This document shows positions 22,497 to 33,254 of a DNA stretch of 45,745 nucleotides, one piece after another (the stretch's first letter is position 1; each line of letters starts with the position of its first letter). A model generated the notes under the pieces. It worked only from the letters and a program-made list of their open reading frames with translations. It made no database searches and was not told the origin of the DNA. Both the position numbers and the translations under genes were made by a program. The DNA is from Gymnopilus junonius (Eukaryota; Basidiomycota; Agaricomycetes; Agaricales; Galerinaceae). The DNA lies in assembly GCA_015501075.1 (NCBI GenBank), contig JADNYJ010000270.1, positions 1-45,745 on the forward strand, given 5' to 3'.

Positions 22497-23354
22497 TCAA
22501 AGATCGTTCAAAAGCCTCGAAAGCCAATTCCTCGCCAGCCAATCCTTCATCGTCCCCACAGGCCCTTTCTCATACGCATGCGCATCCGTGGCATAACGAT
22601 GACCAGAAGACCCACCAGTACGATCACGTCGCGTGAAATCATCCCGCTCGACCTGCTTCCTCCTGCCCATCGCCAGTGGCACCGAGACATCGACGATCAA
22701 CGCGTTCTCGTTCTCTGGGCGTTTGGGTCGGTACCACGACGCGTTCTCCTTCTCGTTGGACTTCTTGCCGGGAACGCTCTTCGAGCGGGGCTTGGAGCGC
22801 GGCTTCTTCGACGGCTGCTGAATAACGGGTTGGACTGCGGAGGGTTGAACGTCCCATACAACGGGGACGTACACAACGTTGGGTTGGGAGTAGTGATGGT
22901 GGGCTGTACGAGAGCGTTTGAGCTTCCTTGGAGATTCGGGAATACCGTAGCGGCCTGCGCTGGTCGGGGTGGGGGTCGTAGATGGAAAACTGTCTAGCAA
23001 AGACCAAGCTTTACTCGATCCGCGTCTGGGGCGGTGAGAGCGGTGCGAACGGTGTTCCTCCGCAGGAGGTGGCATGACATTTTGGACTTGTGGATATTGA
23101 GGAGATGGAGGATATGAAGGGTACTGCGCGTAGGAAGATGGAGTAGGTGGAACGTTTTGAGGATACGGAGAAGGTGGGGTATAACCCTTCGGGGAAGCAC
23201 CTTGACCGAATATTTACGGCCATCAGCGTGCACGTATACTTTCTCCTGGTGATGGAGGTCAGCAGACGTACAAACGTAAATGTGTATGGAAGGAAGAAGA
23301 GGAAGTAAATAAAGAGCGATGACTTACAATGAATGCAGAGCTCTGATATTCCAT
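22497..23354 (-). CDS. Small Ser/Pro/Arg-rich hypothetical protein, three exons
   Basis: Exons 23354-23328 (MEYQSSAFI), 23245-23201 (EKVYVHADGRKYSVK) and 23123-22497 join in phase 0 at GTAAGT/CACCAG and GTGCTT/GCGCAG, giving 232 residues. After the short ordered start the protein is rich in Pro, Tyr and Ser (YPSYPPSPQYPQ), then basic with SHRSHRPRR and a KKPRSKPRSK stretch that could act as a nuclear signal. It ends with the amphipathic block WLARNWLSRLLNDL. The final frame has clear coding character, but I do not recognise the family and cannot give a function. Confidence 0.6.
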
Positions 23355-24658
23355 CTTTACGGATGCAGATAATGAGGGATATTCGATGGATGAAGTGGAA
23401 AGGAAGGGAAAAGGAGATGGAGTCACTGCTATAGACTATGGCCTCCTTTTAAGTGTTTCGGAGGATGCTGGGGAACAATGAGACTTCTCGAATCATTCTG
23501 CGTCGTCATTGAAATGAACAGGGGCCAAGGGGTCAGAGGTATGGTTGTTCTTCCTATGTGGCCAGCGGCCTGGGAGAGAATTTTGGCGAGAAGAATCAAG
23601 TATTTTTTTCTCATTTCGAGTACAATGATTATCAAGATCTATAAAAATGTCAAATAAACAACGGAGGAAATGGGCCTAATGTCAATACGCACATGCCAGG
23701 AAAGGGGAGCCTGAGGGCCAACATGTTGGAGCCGACCAAGTCATACATGGTAAAAATATACCGATTCATCAATCTACTGATATATTATCGGTTTTAATTT
23801 GACATGGTTGCGGCCAGAAAAAAAAGAGACAATAGTCGTTACTTCAATAATTTCAATAACGTTCTTGAAAACTCTTGCAAGACCATATTAGTGAGTTACT
23901 AGGTGGAGTATGAATAACACTGTAAGCTGGCAACGCTGATAATATGGTGAGGAAAATCTATACGGTCCTGGTGTGGAGGATGGATGAACCTGACAGTGAA
24001 GTGGAAGTCGGAACGCCGAACAACACCAGCGGCAATCCAGGTGGCACTCATGTTTTTGTCACGTGGTCGTTCTAAGTTTAACGGAGGCTGTGGCTGTGTC
24101 TTTCCGAACCACCACGTCCCATTCCGACAGCACGTACATACTTCCAGCTTTCCTTTGAATTCCTCTAAGCCTGCGGTCTTCTCGGTATCATTCGAGCTAA
24201 AATTGGAACGAAAATAACTTTCAGTTGTCCTGCTCAAGCCAATATAAGGAATTCACTACCCATTCGCATGTTAACCTCAAACATTATCGACTGACCGTCT
24301 TAGTCGCAGTGGTATAATGGGAGAAAATCTTATCTTCACTCGCGCCGCGCAATTTTGCTCTTAAATAGGCAATACCTCAACCTTTTTCGACCATATTTTC
24401 TGCATTACTCTTGAATTGTGAGTTCAGTCCCTTTCTGGCTCCCCCTTATCAGTTGGCGTTCGCCACGCAGTTCGCTAACAGTAACCGTTAAAAATAGACG
24501 AAGCTCATGGAGCTCATGGAGTTATGAACGGCTCTCGAGGCTTCGCAATCGGGGTCCGGTATTGCGAAGTTCTTCTCTGGCCTATAAAGTTATTCAGCAA
24601 ATGTCAAGTACGTGTTCAACCACCTCCTACTCGTGCGACCTCGACGTTTGCTGAAACG
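23355..24658. promoter_or_regulatory. Intergenic region upstream of the permease
   Basis: No gene recognised. A CACGTG hexamer at 24060-24065 is of the kind bound by basic helix-loop-helix factors such as Cbf1, which controls sulfur-amino-acid genes in yeasts. The link to the permease is only a suggestion. A TATAAGG-like box lies near 24243. Confidence 0.35.
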
Positions 24659-27329
24659 ATGTCCGAGAAGGCTGAATACGCTGACAAACCCGAAGACGTT
24701 AGCGTTTCTGTTTCGGAAACGCAATCCAAGGATGAAGTAAATCCTGGAGAGTTGACGTTCGAGGAGGGTAAGCCTTTGGTCTTCTCATCGTAGATCGCCT
24801 CACGATGTTTGAACGACTTCAGATACTGCAGGAGGAATGGGTCGACATCTAGGCGTGTTCAGCTGCACAATGTTGATGTGAGTGTTCTATTACCACGCTT
24901 ATCATGGACTCCTTTTACTGAATACGGTTCCAGCGTTGGCCGTATCATTGGCACAGGAATTTTCTCGACCCCATCGTCTATCTTATCATCTGTGGGGTCG
25001 GTGGGAGCTTCTCTCATGCTCTGGGTTCTTGGCTTCGTCTTATCATTCTGTGGGTTGTTTGTGTGGCTGGAGTACGGCACCATGTTTCCGCGGTCCGGTG
25101 GCGAGAAGGTCTATCTTGAAGCCGTATACCAAAAACCCAAGTTCCTGGCCACCGTCATCTTTGCTACAAACGCCATCCTGCTGGGCTTCACTGCTTCAGG
25201 CTGTCTTGTGAGCGCCAATCTCAGTTAAACAGCGCCATTTTGATGGTCCCTGACGATTTGATTTTGAATTCGCCTATTTTCGCTGTTTTAGGTCTTTGCT
25301 CAAAAGTATGATCCATTGGCGCAATATGGCGTCTTTCGCTTGTTACTGATGGTCCCTTTCATTTTGTAGCATCTTGGTTTCAGCTGGACATGTGGCGGAC
25401 AGATGGGTGGTACGAGGTATTGGCTTAGGAGGTACGTTGTCTGCATTTCCAAAGATGCAGTGTATCGATCAGCACATCCAGTTATCTTTTTCGTCACCAT
25501 CCTCCATGGACTGACGCCTAGGATCGGAGTTGCTCTGATGAACGTAAGAATGTTGACTTGTTACACTTCCGAGGCTCAGCCGTTAACTCCATCTCAGGCT
25601 CTAAGTGTCTTCAAGATCATAATTCTTCTCTTCATCGTCATTACGGGTGAGTCCTTCAACCTCTTATTGCAGAGGCTCCTCCTTAACTATCTTGTTTTTC
25701 CCAGGTTGGGTTGTGCTGTCTGGTAAAACGCACATCAAAAACCCTCACGCCAACTTCCACAATGCCTTTGCAGGAAGTTCTCACAGCAGCAACGACGTAA
25801 GCTCCTTCACATACATCGTGCGAACCTCTTCTGACTGACATACACTTCCCTCCTCTGAAGTACGCCACTGCCACATTCAAAGTCCTCAATGCCTACGCTG
25901 GGTGGTCAAACGTCAACCTCGTCCTGAACGATGTCAAAGATCCCGTTCGCACTCTCAAAATTGCCGGTCCACTCGGCCTCGGAATCTGCGCTGTGTTATA
26001 TCTGTTAGCCAACGTTGCATATTTCTCGTGAGTCTTCTTTCCTTTTCAGTCATGTATCATTGTCACTGATCATACACCGTCCACCATTCTAGCGCTGCTA
26101 CGACATCAGAAATTCGCCATTCAGGCGTGACTGTAGCGTCTCTCTTCTTTGGAAAGGTCTTCGGAGCGGAGGCTCAAAAAGCTCTGACGGTGTTTGTTGC
26201 TCTGAGGTGCGTTACGCGGAGCTCGGGTGGATCTTTTTTCATGCTCACGATCCGTGGTTCCTCAGCGCTCTCGGAAACGTGATCACTGTTGTGAGTGACG
26301 TTTTCTGCCAAGATGACTACAGGTATAATAACGGCTTCAACAGACTTACGCGCAATCTCGAGTTAACCAAGGTTCGTGATCCATTTCTCCACTTGATTCG
26401 CCTCTTGTACTCATCAAACCCAAACCCTCCTCTGCAGAGCTTGCAAAAGAAGGAATACCACTGCCGTTCGGAAACAAGTTTTGGGCATCCAACTGGCCTA
26501 CAGGAAAATCACCTCTTCCTGGACTGATCGTCCATCTTATCCCATCCGTATGATCGATCCTTTACCTTGCCGCTACCTTATGCCAATCCCACCCATCTTT
26601 TCGACAGGTCATCATCATCATTGCGCCTCCTCCCGCTGTCGCCTACCCTTTCATCTTGGACGTTGAAGGATATCCGGGACAAATCATCAACTTGTTCATC
26701 ATCTTGGTAAGTTGATTACCGTTCTGGGCCGCTCAAGGACGGCTTATTCAATACAATAATATTCTCAGGGACTTTTCTGGCTCCGATGGAAGAAGCCTAA
26801 TGCGCACCGTCCTTTCAAAGGTGCGATTGCTTTTATTTATTCATTCGAACTACAAATCTAATAAGATTTGCAGTCTGGCTCCCATTCGCCCTCTTCTTCT
26901 TGGCAGCAGCAGTCTTCCGTATGTCCACCTTCTTGCGCTATATATGTGGGCTGCACTAAACTCCCACCTTTCCACAGTCCTTGTCGCACCATTCTTAAAA
27001 CCGGCCAATAAGGTCGGAGATACACCCCCTCTCCCATATTATCTGTACGCACATCTCCTTCCTTCCTGGTGATTAAATCTTTCCTTATACCACCTCGGCA
27101 TATAGATATTGTTTAGTCGGAATTGCCATCATGGTGACTGGATTCTTATACTGGGCCGTATGGCGTGTCGTCTTGCCAAAAATATTCGGCTACGAGTTGG
27201 TACCTAGCAAGGTGGTTCTAGAAGATGGGACTGTCGTCAATGTTGTGCGTACCTCCCTTATCCCCTATGCGACTTCTTCGCTCACCATTACTTCATATTC
27301 AATAGTTCTCCAGGCAAAAAGCCGAGTAA
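24659..27329 (+). CDS. Amino-acid permease, MUP1-like (probable high-affinity methionine permease)
   Basis: Nineteen exons join in phase to about 530 residues: 24659-24767, 24823-24877, 24934-25207, 25292-25305, 25370-25416, 25461-25543, 25598-25646, 25705-25796, 25861-26027, 26093-26206, 26266-26290, 26344-26371, 26438-26547, 26608-26706, 26769-26820, 26874-26918, 26978-27044, 27106-27244, 27306-27329. The acidic/Ser-rich N terminus is cytosolic. GRIIGTGIFSTPSSI marks the first membrane helix of APC-superfamily LAT/MUP1 carriers. Further blocks are GGEKVYLEAVY, GFTASGCL, AFAGSS, YAGWSNVN, ILDVEGYPGQI and GYELVPSKVVLEDG. Family role: proton-coupled uptake of methionine and related amino acids at the plasma membrane. 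The end of exon 5 is uncertain (25416 or 25431). No frame damage is seen. Confidence 0.9.
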
Positions 27330-28029
27330 GGACTTGGGTGGAACGGGAATTACTCGTATACCCTCACTGATACCCCTTGATGGTGTGATGCCCCTTTCTT
27401 CTATTTACGACGTACCATAATTTTTTTTTTTTGGACGGATTTATGTAATGACTTGACGAAATAATGCTTCAAACGCCAAATAAGGTTTGGTTGACAAATC
27501 GAAGTATCCACAGTTTCCTTCAACTGGGTGTAGGCTCAGGGAAGACAAAGGACGTAGGCCTTTAAAAAATAACGAAAAAATATCGGAAATCAGCCGATTC
27601 ATAAGTACCATATACCATACACGGAACTACGGAAATCGTATACAGTATACTGACGTTACTTGGGACAAATGAGAATTCCGAGCCCAAATCTTACTCAAAT
27701 TGTGCTATATTTGGATAGATCATAGACATATTAGTTACCTATGTTATTTTCAAGTTTCGTTCTGGTCTCCACTGAAGATACCCAAACGGCCTCACTTAAA
27801 TCGACCACTCCCACAGACACCTGTTCCTCAGAATACCGCAGGACGCGCCCTCCACCAAACAATGTTCCATGGGGTAGAGAGATTGCGTGAAGTCGAAGAA
27901 GGACTCAAGAAGAATCGCGTAAAGTCATTGCACGAAGAACTGTGAGCGCCAGTGCAGAGGAGAAGGACTTATTTTCCAGAAGGATGGGCAGGAATGGCTT
28001 GGACCAACGGAACGGTGAGAGCAACTGTG

Positions 28030-28054
28030 TGACGTCAGCTGTACAGTTAACCGG
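28030..28054 (-). promoter_or_regulatory. Conserved palindromic motif, copy 1
   Basis: Contains TGACGTCA (the CRE/bZIP consensus) next to CTGTACAG and AACCGG. It is shared, in the same order and orientation, with 30148-30172 and in weaker form with 32921-32950. In each case a minus-strand hydrophobic frame follows, so it may be a promoter element or a conserved piece of a repeated gene. Confidence 0.45.
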
Positions 28055-30147
28055 ACAATTCCGGACGCGTCCTCCCTTGCTATGTATTCGCGTGTTAAGT
28101 ATCGCACCTCTGATCAACCCGTCGTCCTCTGTCCCTCTGAATTTACCCTCGTCACGTTTCTTTTCAGATAGTGACTGGCATTCTGAAGGCAACAGCGAAC
28201 CTTTCCATGGTCCCTGATTCCCTCGTTTCGACGCTCTCTATTAAACTCAGACTTTATCCACCGTTTGAAGCAAACGGACGCCTTCTTAGAATATAAATAA
28301 CTTTGTGCTCGACTCTTCGATCACCTCCACGTCGATCTCTGTTGTACCGTATTCTCTCGTTGTCGCCTGCCTTTACTTTTATCACGACTGTTCTATTACC
28401 CTTTTTTTATTATCAAGAAAGATTCGACCCTGTCTCGATTGTAGTGCCAGATTACTTCTTTGCTTCCCGACATTCCAAGATGCTGCCTGGAAAGGTGGAA
28501 AGAGTAAAAACGACGAATGTGTGCTGGGAAGGAGACAGGACTTATTCTCGAGCACCTCCTACCCTATGTAACTATGCATGATGCGAACCGCGACTACAAA
28601 GCGGTCACTAGTCTCGAGACTTGAGCCTCATAATTTCCTCGTGTGACTCGTGTACTATGGAACTCTCAACTCCTCCGTTTCTGTGCAGTTCTCCCCCTTA
28701 CTGTTCTCAACTGCCCAAACCTTTTCAAATTTCCATTCGGAAGGCGACAGAAAGACGTTCCGCGATCTCTCTCTCACCTCATTCTCTTGTTTGGACTCTT
28801 CTGTTTGAGGCTAGGAACGCGCTGTCTTGAGACTCCCACTCGAGCCAATACTTTTGTCTCAGCCCTTCCAAGTTTGATCGAATCTAGAGTACATCGATCG
28901 CGTGCAATCTGGACAAGAGACTTTATTAGGCGAGAGTGATGAAAATCCTTCCGTAGATAGATGTTGGAAGAGAGTAGGCAATGAATGAAATAAAGAGGAA
29001 GCAAGTAATTTTGATTCATCGGGGGTCGCAAACAATAATACAGGGATATCGAGTCGGCAACTCGACATAAAGAGAAGCGCATACAAAAAAGAGATCCTGT
29101 CAACCAACTATCAAGAGAGAAACCACGCAACAGAGCATTAATAACTATCGTCAAGCATGTTCCAAAAGTCCAAGGTCGATAGTATTTAGGAAATTGTATC
29201 TACGTGGCTTGGAATAAGTTGACGAAGGCGTCGCCGGAGGCAAAAGAAGGAAGAGCCAAATGATCAAGACTCAGGAACTTTAGGAGCACGCGGTGAACTT
29301 CGTTGGAAGAGCGGAAGAGAGAAAAATAAGCAGTGAGGCCTGTAGCCTGAGATGAGGACGGTACGTAGCGTGAACGAGAGGGTATCATAACCGACAATGA
29401 AGGCTGCCAAGAATGAATGCGAAAAAGGGATACGAAGTACGCAGAGCTAAAGAAAAAAAGAGGTTACTAGAGAGGAAAGAAAAGAAGAACAATACTTAAA
29501 TTCACTTACCCGACTGAACAAACTTCGCTCAGACCGACTGAAAAGGCCAGAAATCCCTGAAGAATATTCCTACCACAAGTACACCACACAATATCTCAGC
29601 ATCGTAATCGTAAATGTTTGAGACTGCGCAATCAACCCAGCAGACGATGAAGCCGCGAGTACGACGGTGTGGCGGAGGGGAAAAGGGCAATGACACATCC
29701 GTATCAAGGAGCTGAAAAGAGGAGTATCATCGAGGACGACAAGCACAGATCGGACCAGGGATAGAGAATGGTGATGCGGTCGATAGCACGGCAAAAGGAG
29801 GTTGATGGCCTATGAGATGTATGCAAAGCCACCATTAGGACATAGGCAGCTTAAAGATGAAGAGTGCGGTGTACCTTGATCCGAAAAAGATCTATGTACC
29901 TCATACCAATAGCAGAGCTGCAGACGCCCCATGGTCCTTTCCACCGATGCCACGCTGCACCAGACTGCGGCAGCATAAACCCCATAGGCAAGTATCCTAG
30001 GCAGTGGTATTCGGTAGCGCAAATGACCAGGAGTACATTAAAAGCACAAGGAGGGAGACTGAGGAGTACATTGCAAGGGACCGGCCGTCTGGATAGTAGG
30101 AAGGTGGAAGGAGGAGAAGAGTTACGCAAGCAGAATGGCTCAACGTG

Positions 30148-30172
30148 TGACGTCAACTGTACAGTTGACCGG
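30148..30172 (-). promoter_or_regulatory. Conserved palindromic motif, copy 2
   Basis: TGACGTCA is fused to the perfect 12-bp palindrome AACTGTACAGTT (30155-30166) and followed by GACCGG. It is nearly the same as copy 1 over 25 bases although the surroundings differ. Confidence 0.45.
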
Positions 30173-30541
30173 ACACCTCCGCTGCGACTGGACTTCAGCA
30201 TAACGACTGCATTGTACCCCGCACCCTCTCTTTCTAAATACCTGCTTATTTCATTCTCAGCATAGCTACGTTAGGCATTTGAGAACCTGCTATGTATTTA
30301 GGGCTTGCTTATCATTTGCTCCAGCTCCTTTACCTAGTACCACGCTCATTGTCCTTTTTCAACTTGTGAATGTGAGTAGCTGACGAACTATGGACTGCAA
30401 TAAGATATTGGAATGGTGCTCGACAAATTGAACTTCTAATTGCTGAAAATGTGCAGTCTGTGATTTCATTCGTATTCATTCGAATACAGAGGGTGAGGTT
30501 CTGGAGCAAGAAACGTAATACAAGTTACTAGCTAATACTTG

Positions 30542-30665
30542 CTAATCCTCTACATCGACTGTGTTGTTCCACGCACCTGAAACTATGTACTGGCCATCGG
30601 GTGAGAACGCGACTGAAGTGACACCACCTTCATGTCCGTGTAATGTTAAGAAATCGGGAGCATCG
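30542..30665 (-). pseudogene. Single WD40-repeat relic
   Basis: The minus strand reads one WD40 repeat (LHGHEGGVTSVAFSPDGQ, then YIVSGAWNNTVDVE) followed by a stop at 30542-30544. The sequence is close to the near-consensus repeats found in long fungal NACHT/WD40 proteins. No further repeats and no start codon are present, so this is a leftover of a larger gene, possibly an NLR-like one, deleted when the neighbouring gene family spread. Confidence 0.7.
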
Positions 30666-30796
30666 ATTTAGAATATTTGGAAATGATACCAAGAAAGTGA
30701 ACGAAACTGACGGTCTGTGAATCCTGTCATAAATTCCCTTATTTCTGCAGCATGATTGTCGTCGTTATGCATTAATGTTTCTCATTGTCTACACGG

Positions 30797-30850
30797 TAGA
30801 TGGATGGCACCGACTCTCCTAGCTGTCAATTTCTTCCGTGCCTATGTACA
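30797..30850 (+). promoter_or_regulatory. Shared promoter block of gene A, with TATA-like box downstream
   Basis: GGCACCGACTCTCCTAGCTG plus TCAATTTCTT is found in matching form upstream of B (about 35787-35820) and C (40380-40415, minus strand). A TATTAAAG box lies at 30957-30964, about 100 bases before the start codon. Conservation among three family members suggests common regulation. Confidence 0.55.
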
Positions 30851-31065
30851 AGACGACGGGTAATGTAGCACTAAGGTACGTTCTTGATGTCACTTACACA
30901 AGGCACGATGTAAAGAGACCGCCCGGCTTATACGTACATTTCAAGTGCCTGGCGTGTATTAAAGTATTGTCTTCCCCCCTCCAACCCAACTCGTTCTCGA
31001 TTCAGGCTTTTATTCTCCTATCAGCCTGGTATTCTCTCTCTCTCACAGCACATCACCAGAACAAC

Positions 31066-32226
31066 ATGTCTGCTCCTCCTCCATACCCCGACCCATCCGA
31101 AATGATGGCAGCCATGGCGCGCGAGGACGATCCCGCCCAGCGGGCCGAGGAGGGCATGAAGCGCGTAGGAGAGTGCATCATCGAGATGGAGTCCGAGTTT
31201 AGGACAATCCAGGACTTCATTCAGTGGGTGGATCAGAAACGGGTTGTGCGGGGCGGGTATGGGAATATCAAAGTGTGTGCGCCGGAGTGGAGTGGGATTC
31301 ATGAGGTAAGTAATGGTTTATCCAAGACTTACCTGTAAAAGTTCCTCGTATTATATGAGTTCTGATAAACGGTAGGCGTACACGGACCTTATACAGGAGT
31401 CCCAGGTCACGGCTCATAATCTCGCAAGGGAGTTGGGATGTACGTCATTTATTCAAACTTCAAGGTTTATACTAGATAATTTCCGTCTTACATACTAACA
31501 TCTCGTCCCTCCCAGACCTTGTCGACGTACTCATACCCATATCCCACAATGTCAACTTCCAACAAGCCCTCAAAGAGAAAGCTGTAGACCATTACATCAA
31601 AGTACGCTCATCCCACCTCATTTATTATAACCACACTTGCCTGAATTCCAATTACTCACTCGACCAAATAAATATCCCTCAAGGACCTCGGCAACTTCAT
31701 AGAAGATGCCGAAAAATCCCGCAACCAGTTCCTCTGCATCGAGAACGTACAGAATATCCAAGGAAAGCTAACCACCGCGCTCTACGCCTCTGCGGGCGCC
31801 CCAGCCAACGAGAACTTCGCCACCCTCGAGGACGCATGGAGGGAGATGGAGAATCTTCGCAAGGTGTTTCATGCGTTGGAGGATAGGTTAAGTGTGGTCG
31901 GAAGGGTATGGCCGATTGTGAGATTTTGATTCTTTTTAGGATACGTATTTGGGGTGGGGGCTGACCTATGTTGTCGTGTGTATTAGCTCACGGTCGAAGC
32001 GGAAATGCTGCAATCTCATTTGAAAGACCTCAGATTTGCTGTTGGTGTTCTGGTGAGGAGATTTCCTTGTTTATTTCATGATCCTTTTGTATGGGGGTTT
32101 CGCGGGCATTTGACGAGGTTTTTGTAGATCTTTGAGAAAAGGGTGAATTTGGTCAAGGAGGTTTATGATAAGTTCATGGCTTCCCTAGATATATACGTTT
32201 CCGCAGTTGTAGCTGTTAAGAAATGA
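31066..32226 (+). CDS. Gene A: alpha-helical protein, family shared with B, C and D (no membrane hairpin)
   Basis: Six exons (31066-31305, 31376-31439, 31516-31601, 31684-31905, 31987-32052, 32128-32226) give 258 residues. The protein is almost all helix with long coiled-coil-like stretches (EEGMKRVGECIIEMESEFR), the family block PEWSGIHE-AYTDLIQES, and VDVLIPISHNVNF in exon 3. It has no signal peptide and no hydrophobic hairpin: where B has the hairpin, A has the short hydrophilic linker SAGAPANENF. It is a close paralogue of C, with the same six-exon structure. I infer a soluble component of an alpha-pore-forming-like system; a different role for coiled-coil proteins cannot be excluded. Confidence 0.85.
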
Positions 32227-32381
32227 TGGATTTACCTACTCCAGCGATAGCTTGCACGTGAATGAAGATTATCCTGCATAAAAGAACAAAAAAAGAAGCT
32301 CAGAGAGATGCAGTGTATTCAAGTCGACAATTTATTGACGTACAAGTGCGACAACTCGAAATCCTTGTCGTTGTTATTCTA

Positions 32382-32960
32382 TCACGTCCTCAGAGTCGGC
32401 ATTGAGGCCTAGGAGGAAATCAGGAAGGTTACGCATATACATATACATGAAATGAGAGGATGGCAGGTCGGTAAAAGGATAAAATACTTACGAAGACAGC
32501 GTGTTCCCACTTAAAACGTTCTGCACACCCCTTCGGTGGTAGACCAAACCTTAACTTCACCGACACCCTGTGAAACAACAGGAGTAAAGCTTCGACGTCG
32601 TCGGCCCCAGTCCTAGTAGCCGAAGTTGGGCAACACATTCACTATGGCAAGAAATGCCGAGGCAAGGGCATCGTCGAGAGAGACCACGAGCAAGGGAAGG
32701 AAGGCAGAAAGTCTGAGGAAAGGGATAAGACGCAGGGCAGATTCTTGATAATTGCCAACTTGAAAAGCCAGAAACCAGGAAAGCAGACTGGCAGCAATAA
32801 TTGAGATGGCAAATGTACCCTGGTCAGCGACAGCTATGCCCGAGGGTGACGGGAACAACGTCCAAAGTCCGGAGTAGCGGAACGATAGCCCGCACGACGC
32901 TGCTTTGTGATGCCTGTGCGTGACGTTTGTTGAACTGTACAGTTGGGCGGAGAAATCCAT
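32382..32960 (-). CDS. Segment E: possible small membrane protein, uncertain
   Basis: From 32960 the minus strand reads MDFSAQLYSS, then a hydrophobic region (TFAISIIAASLLSWFLAFQV, then LSAFLPLLVVSLDDALASAF). A TTTCACAG acceptor near 32575 leads to an exon ending at a GTAAGT donor (32491), and TCCTCCTAG (32409) to a last exon stopping at 32382. The phase between the first two exons is not fully resolved. A similar segment in opposite orientation lies at 38100-38620. It converges with gene A. I do not recognise the family; it may be a pseudogene. Confidence 0.35.
32921..32950 (-). promoter_or_regulatory. Conserved palindromic motif, copy 3 (weaker)
   Basis: TGACGT, then the full palindrome AACTGTACAGTT at 32933-32944. 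The spacing between the two parts is longer than in copies 1 and 2. It sits at the 5' side of the minus-strand segment 32382-32960. Confidence 0.4.
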
Positions 32961-33254
32961 AGACGGTAGATGTTCGCGCTGGGCGTACGCCCATCCTCCT
33001 CATGTGCAAAGCGCCATGTTTATGGTACTTTGGATACTTCTTGGTGACTGTATATTATTTCATCCCTCTCTTAATAATTTGTATACGCTTGTCGTACGTA
33101 AATATTATATTCAAATGCTCCAACAAACAAGCGCATTGTGTTTACTCAAGCCAGTGTTAAAACCCAAATCACAATTCATTATATAACAGACCAAAACAAA
33201 ATTCGTTTACAAAGAGATTGATATCAAAAGGCCAAGGTTCAACCATCAAAGCCT

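Larger units (their letters stand above)
27330..30541. other. Gap with decayed, hydrophobic gene-like segments
   Basis: No intact gene is called. Minus-strand frames at 27905-28192, 28774-29154, 29200-29397, 29570-29794 and 29851-30201 and plus-strand frames at 28303-28939 encode short hydrophobic stretches. Some parts resemble the better-preserved segment at 32382-32960. Two copies of a conserved palindromic motif lie here (28030-28054, 30148-30172). I read it as remains of several copies of one small membrane-protein gene. Confidence 0.35.

Noticed and set aside
24301..24375. tRNA-like stretch GTCGCAGTGGTATAATGG
   Set aside because: Resembles an A box, but no B box follows at the right distance and no cloverleaf can be drawn.
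25432..25460. Possible 29-nt intron in the permease gene
   Set aside because: A 44-nt intron (25417-25460) in the same phase gives a length closer to the family, so the very short version is not needed.
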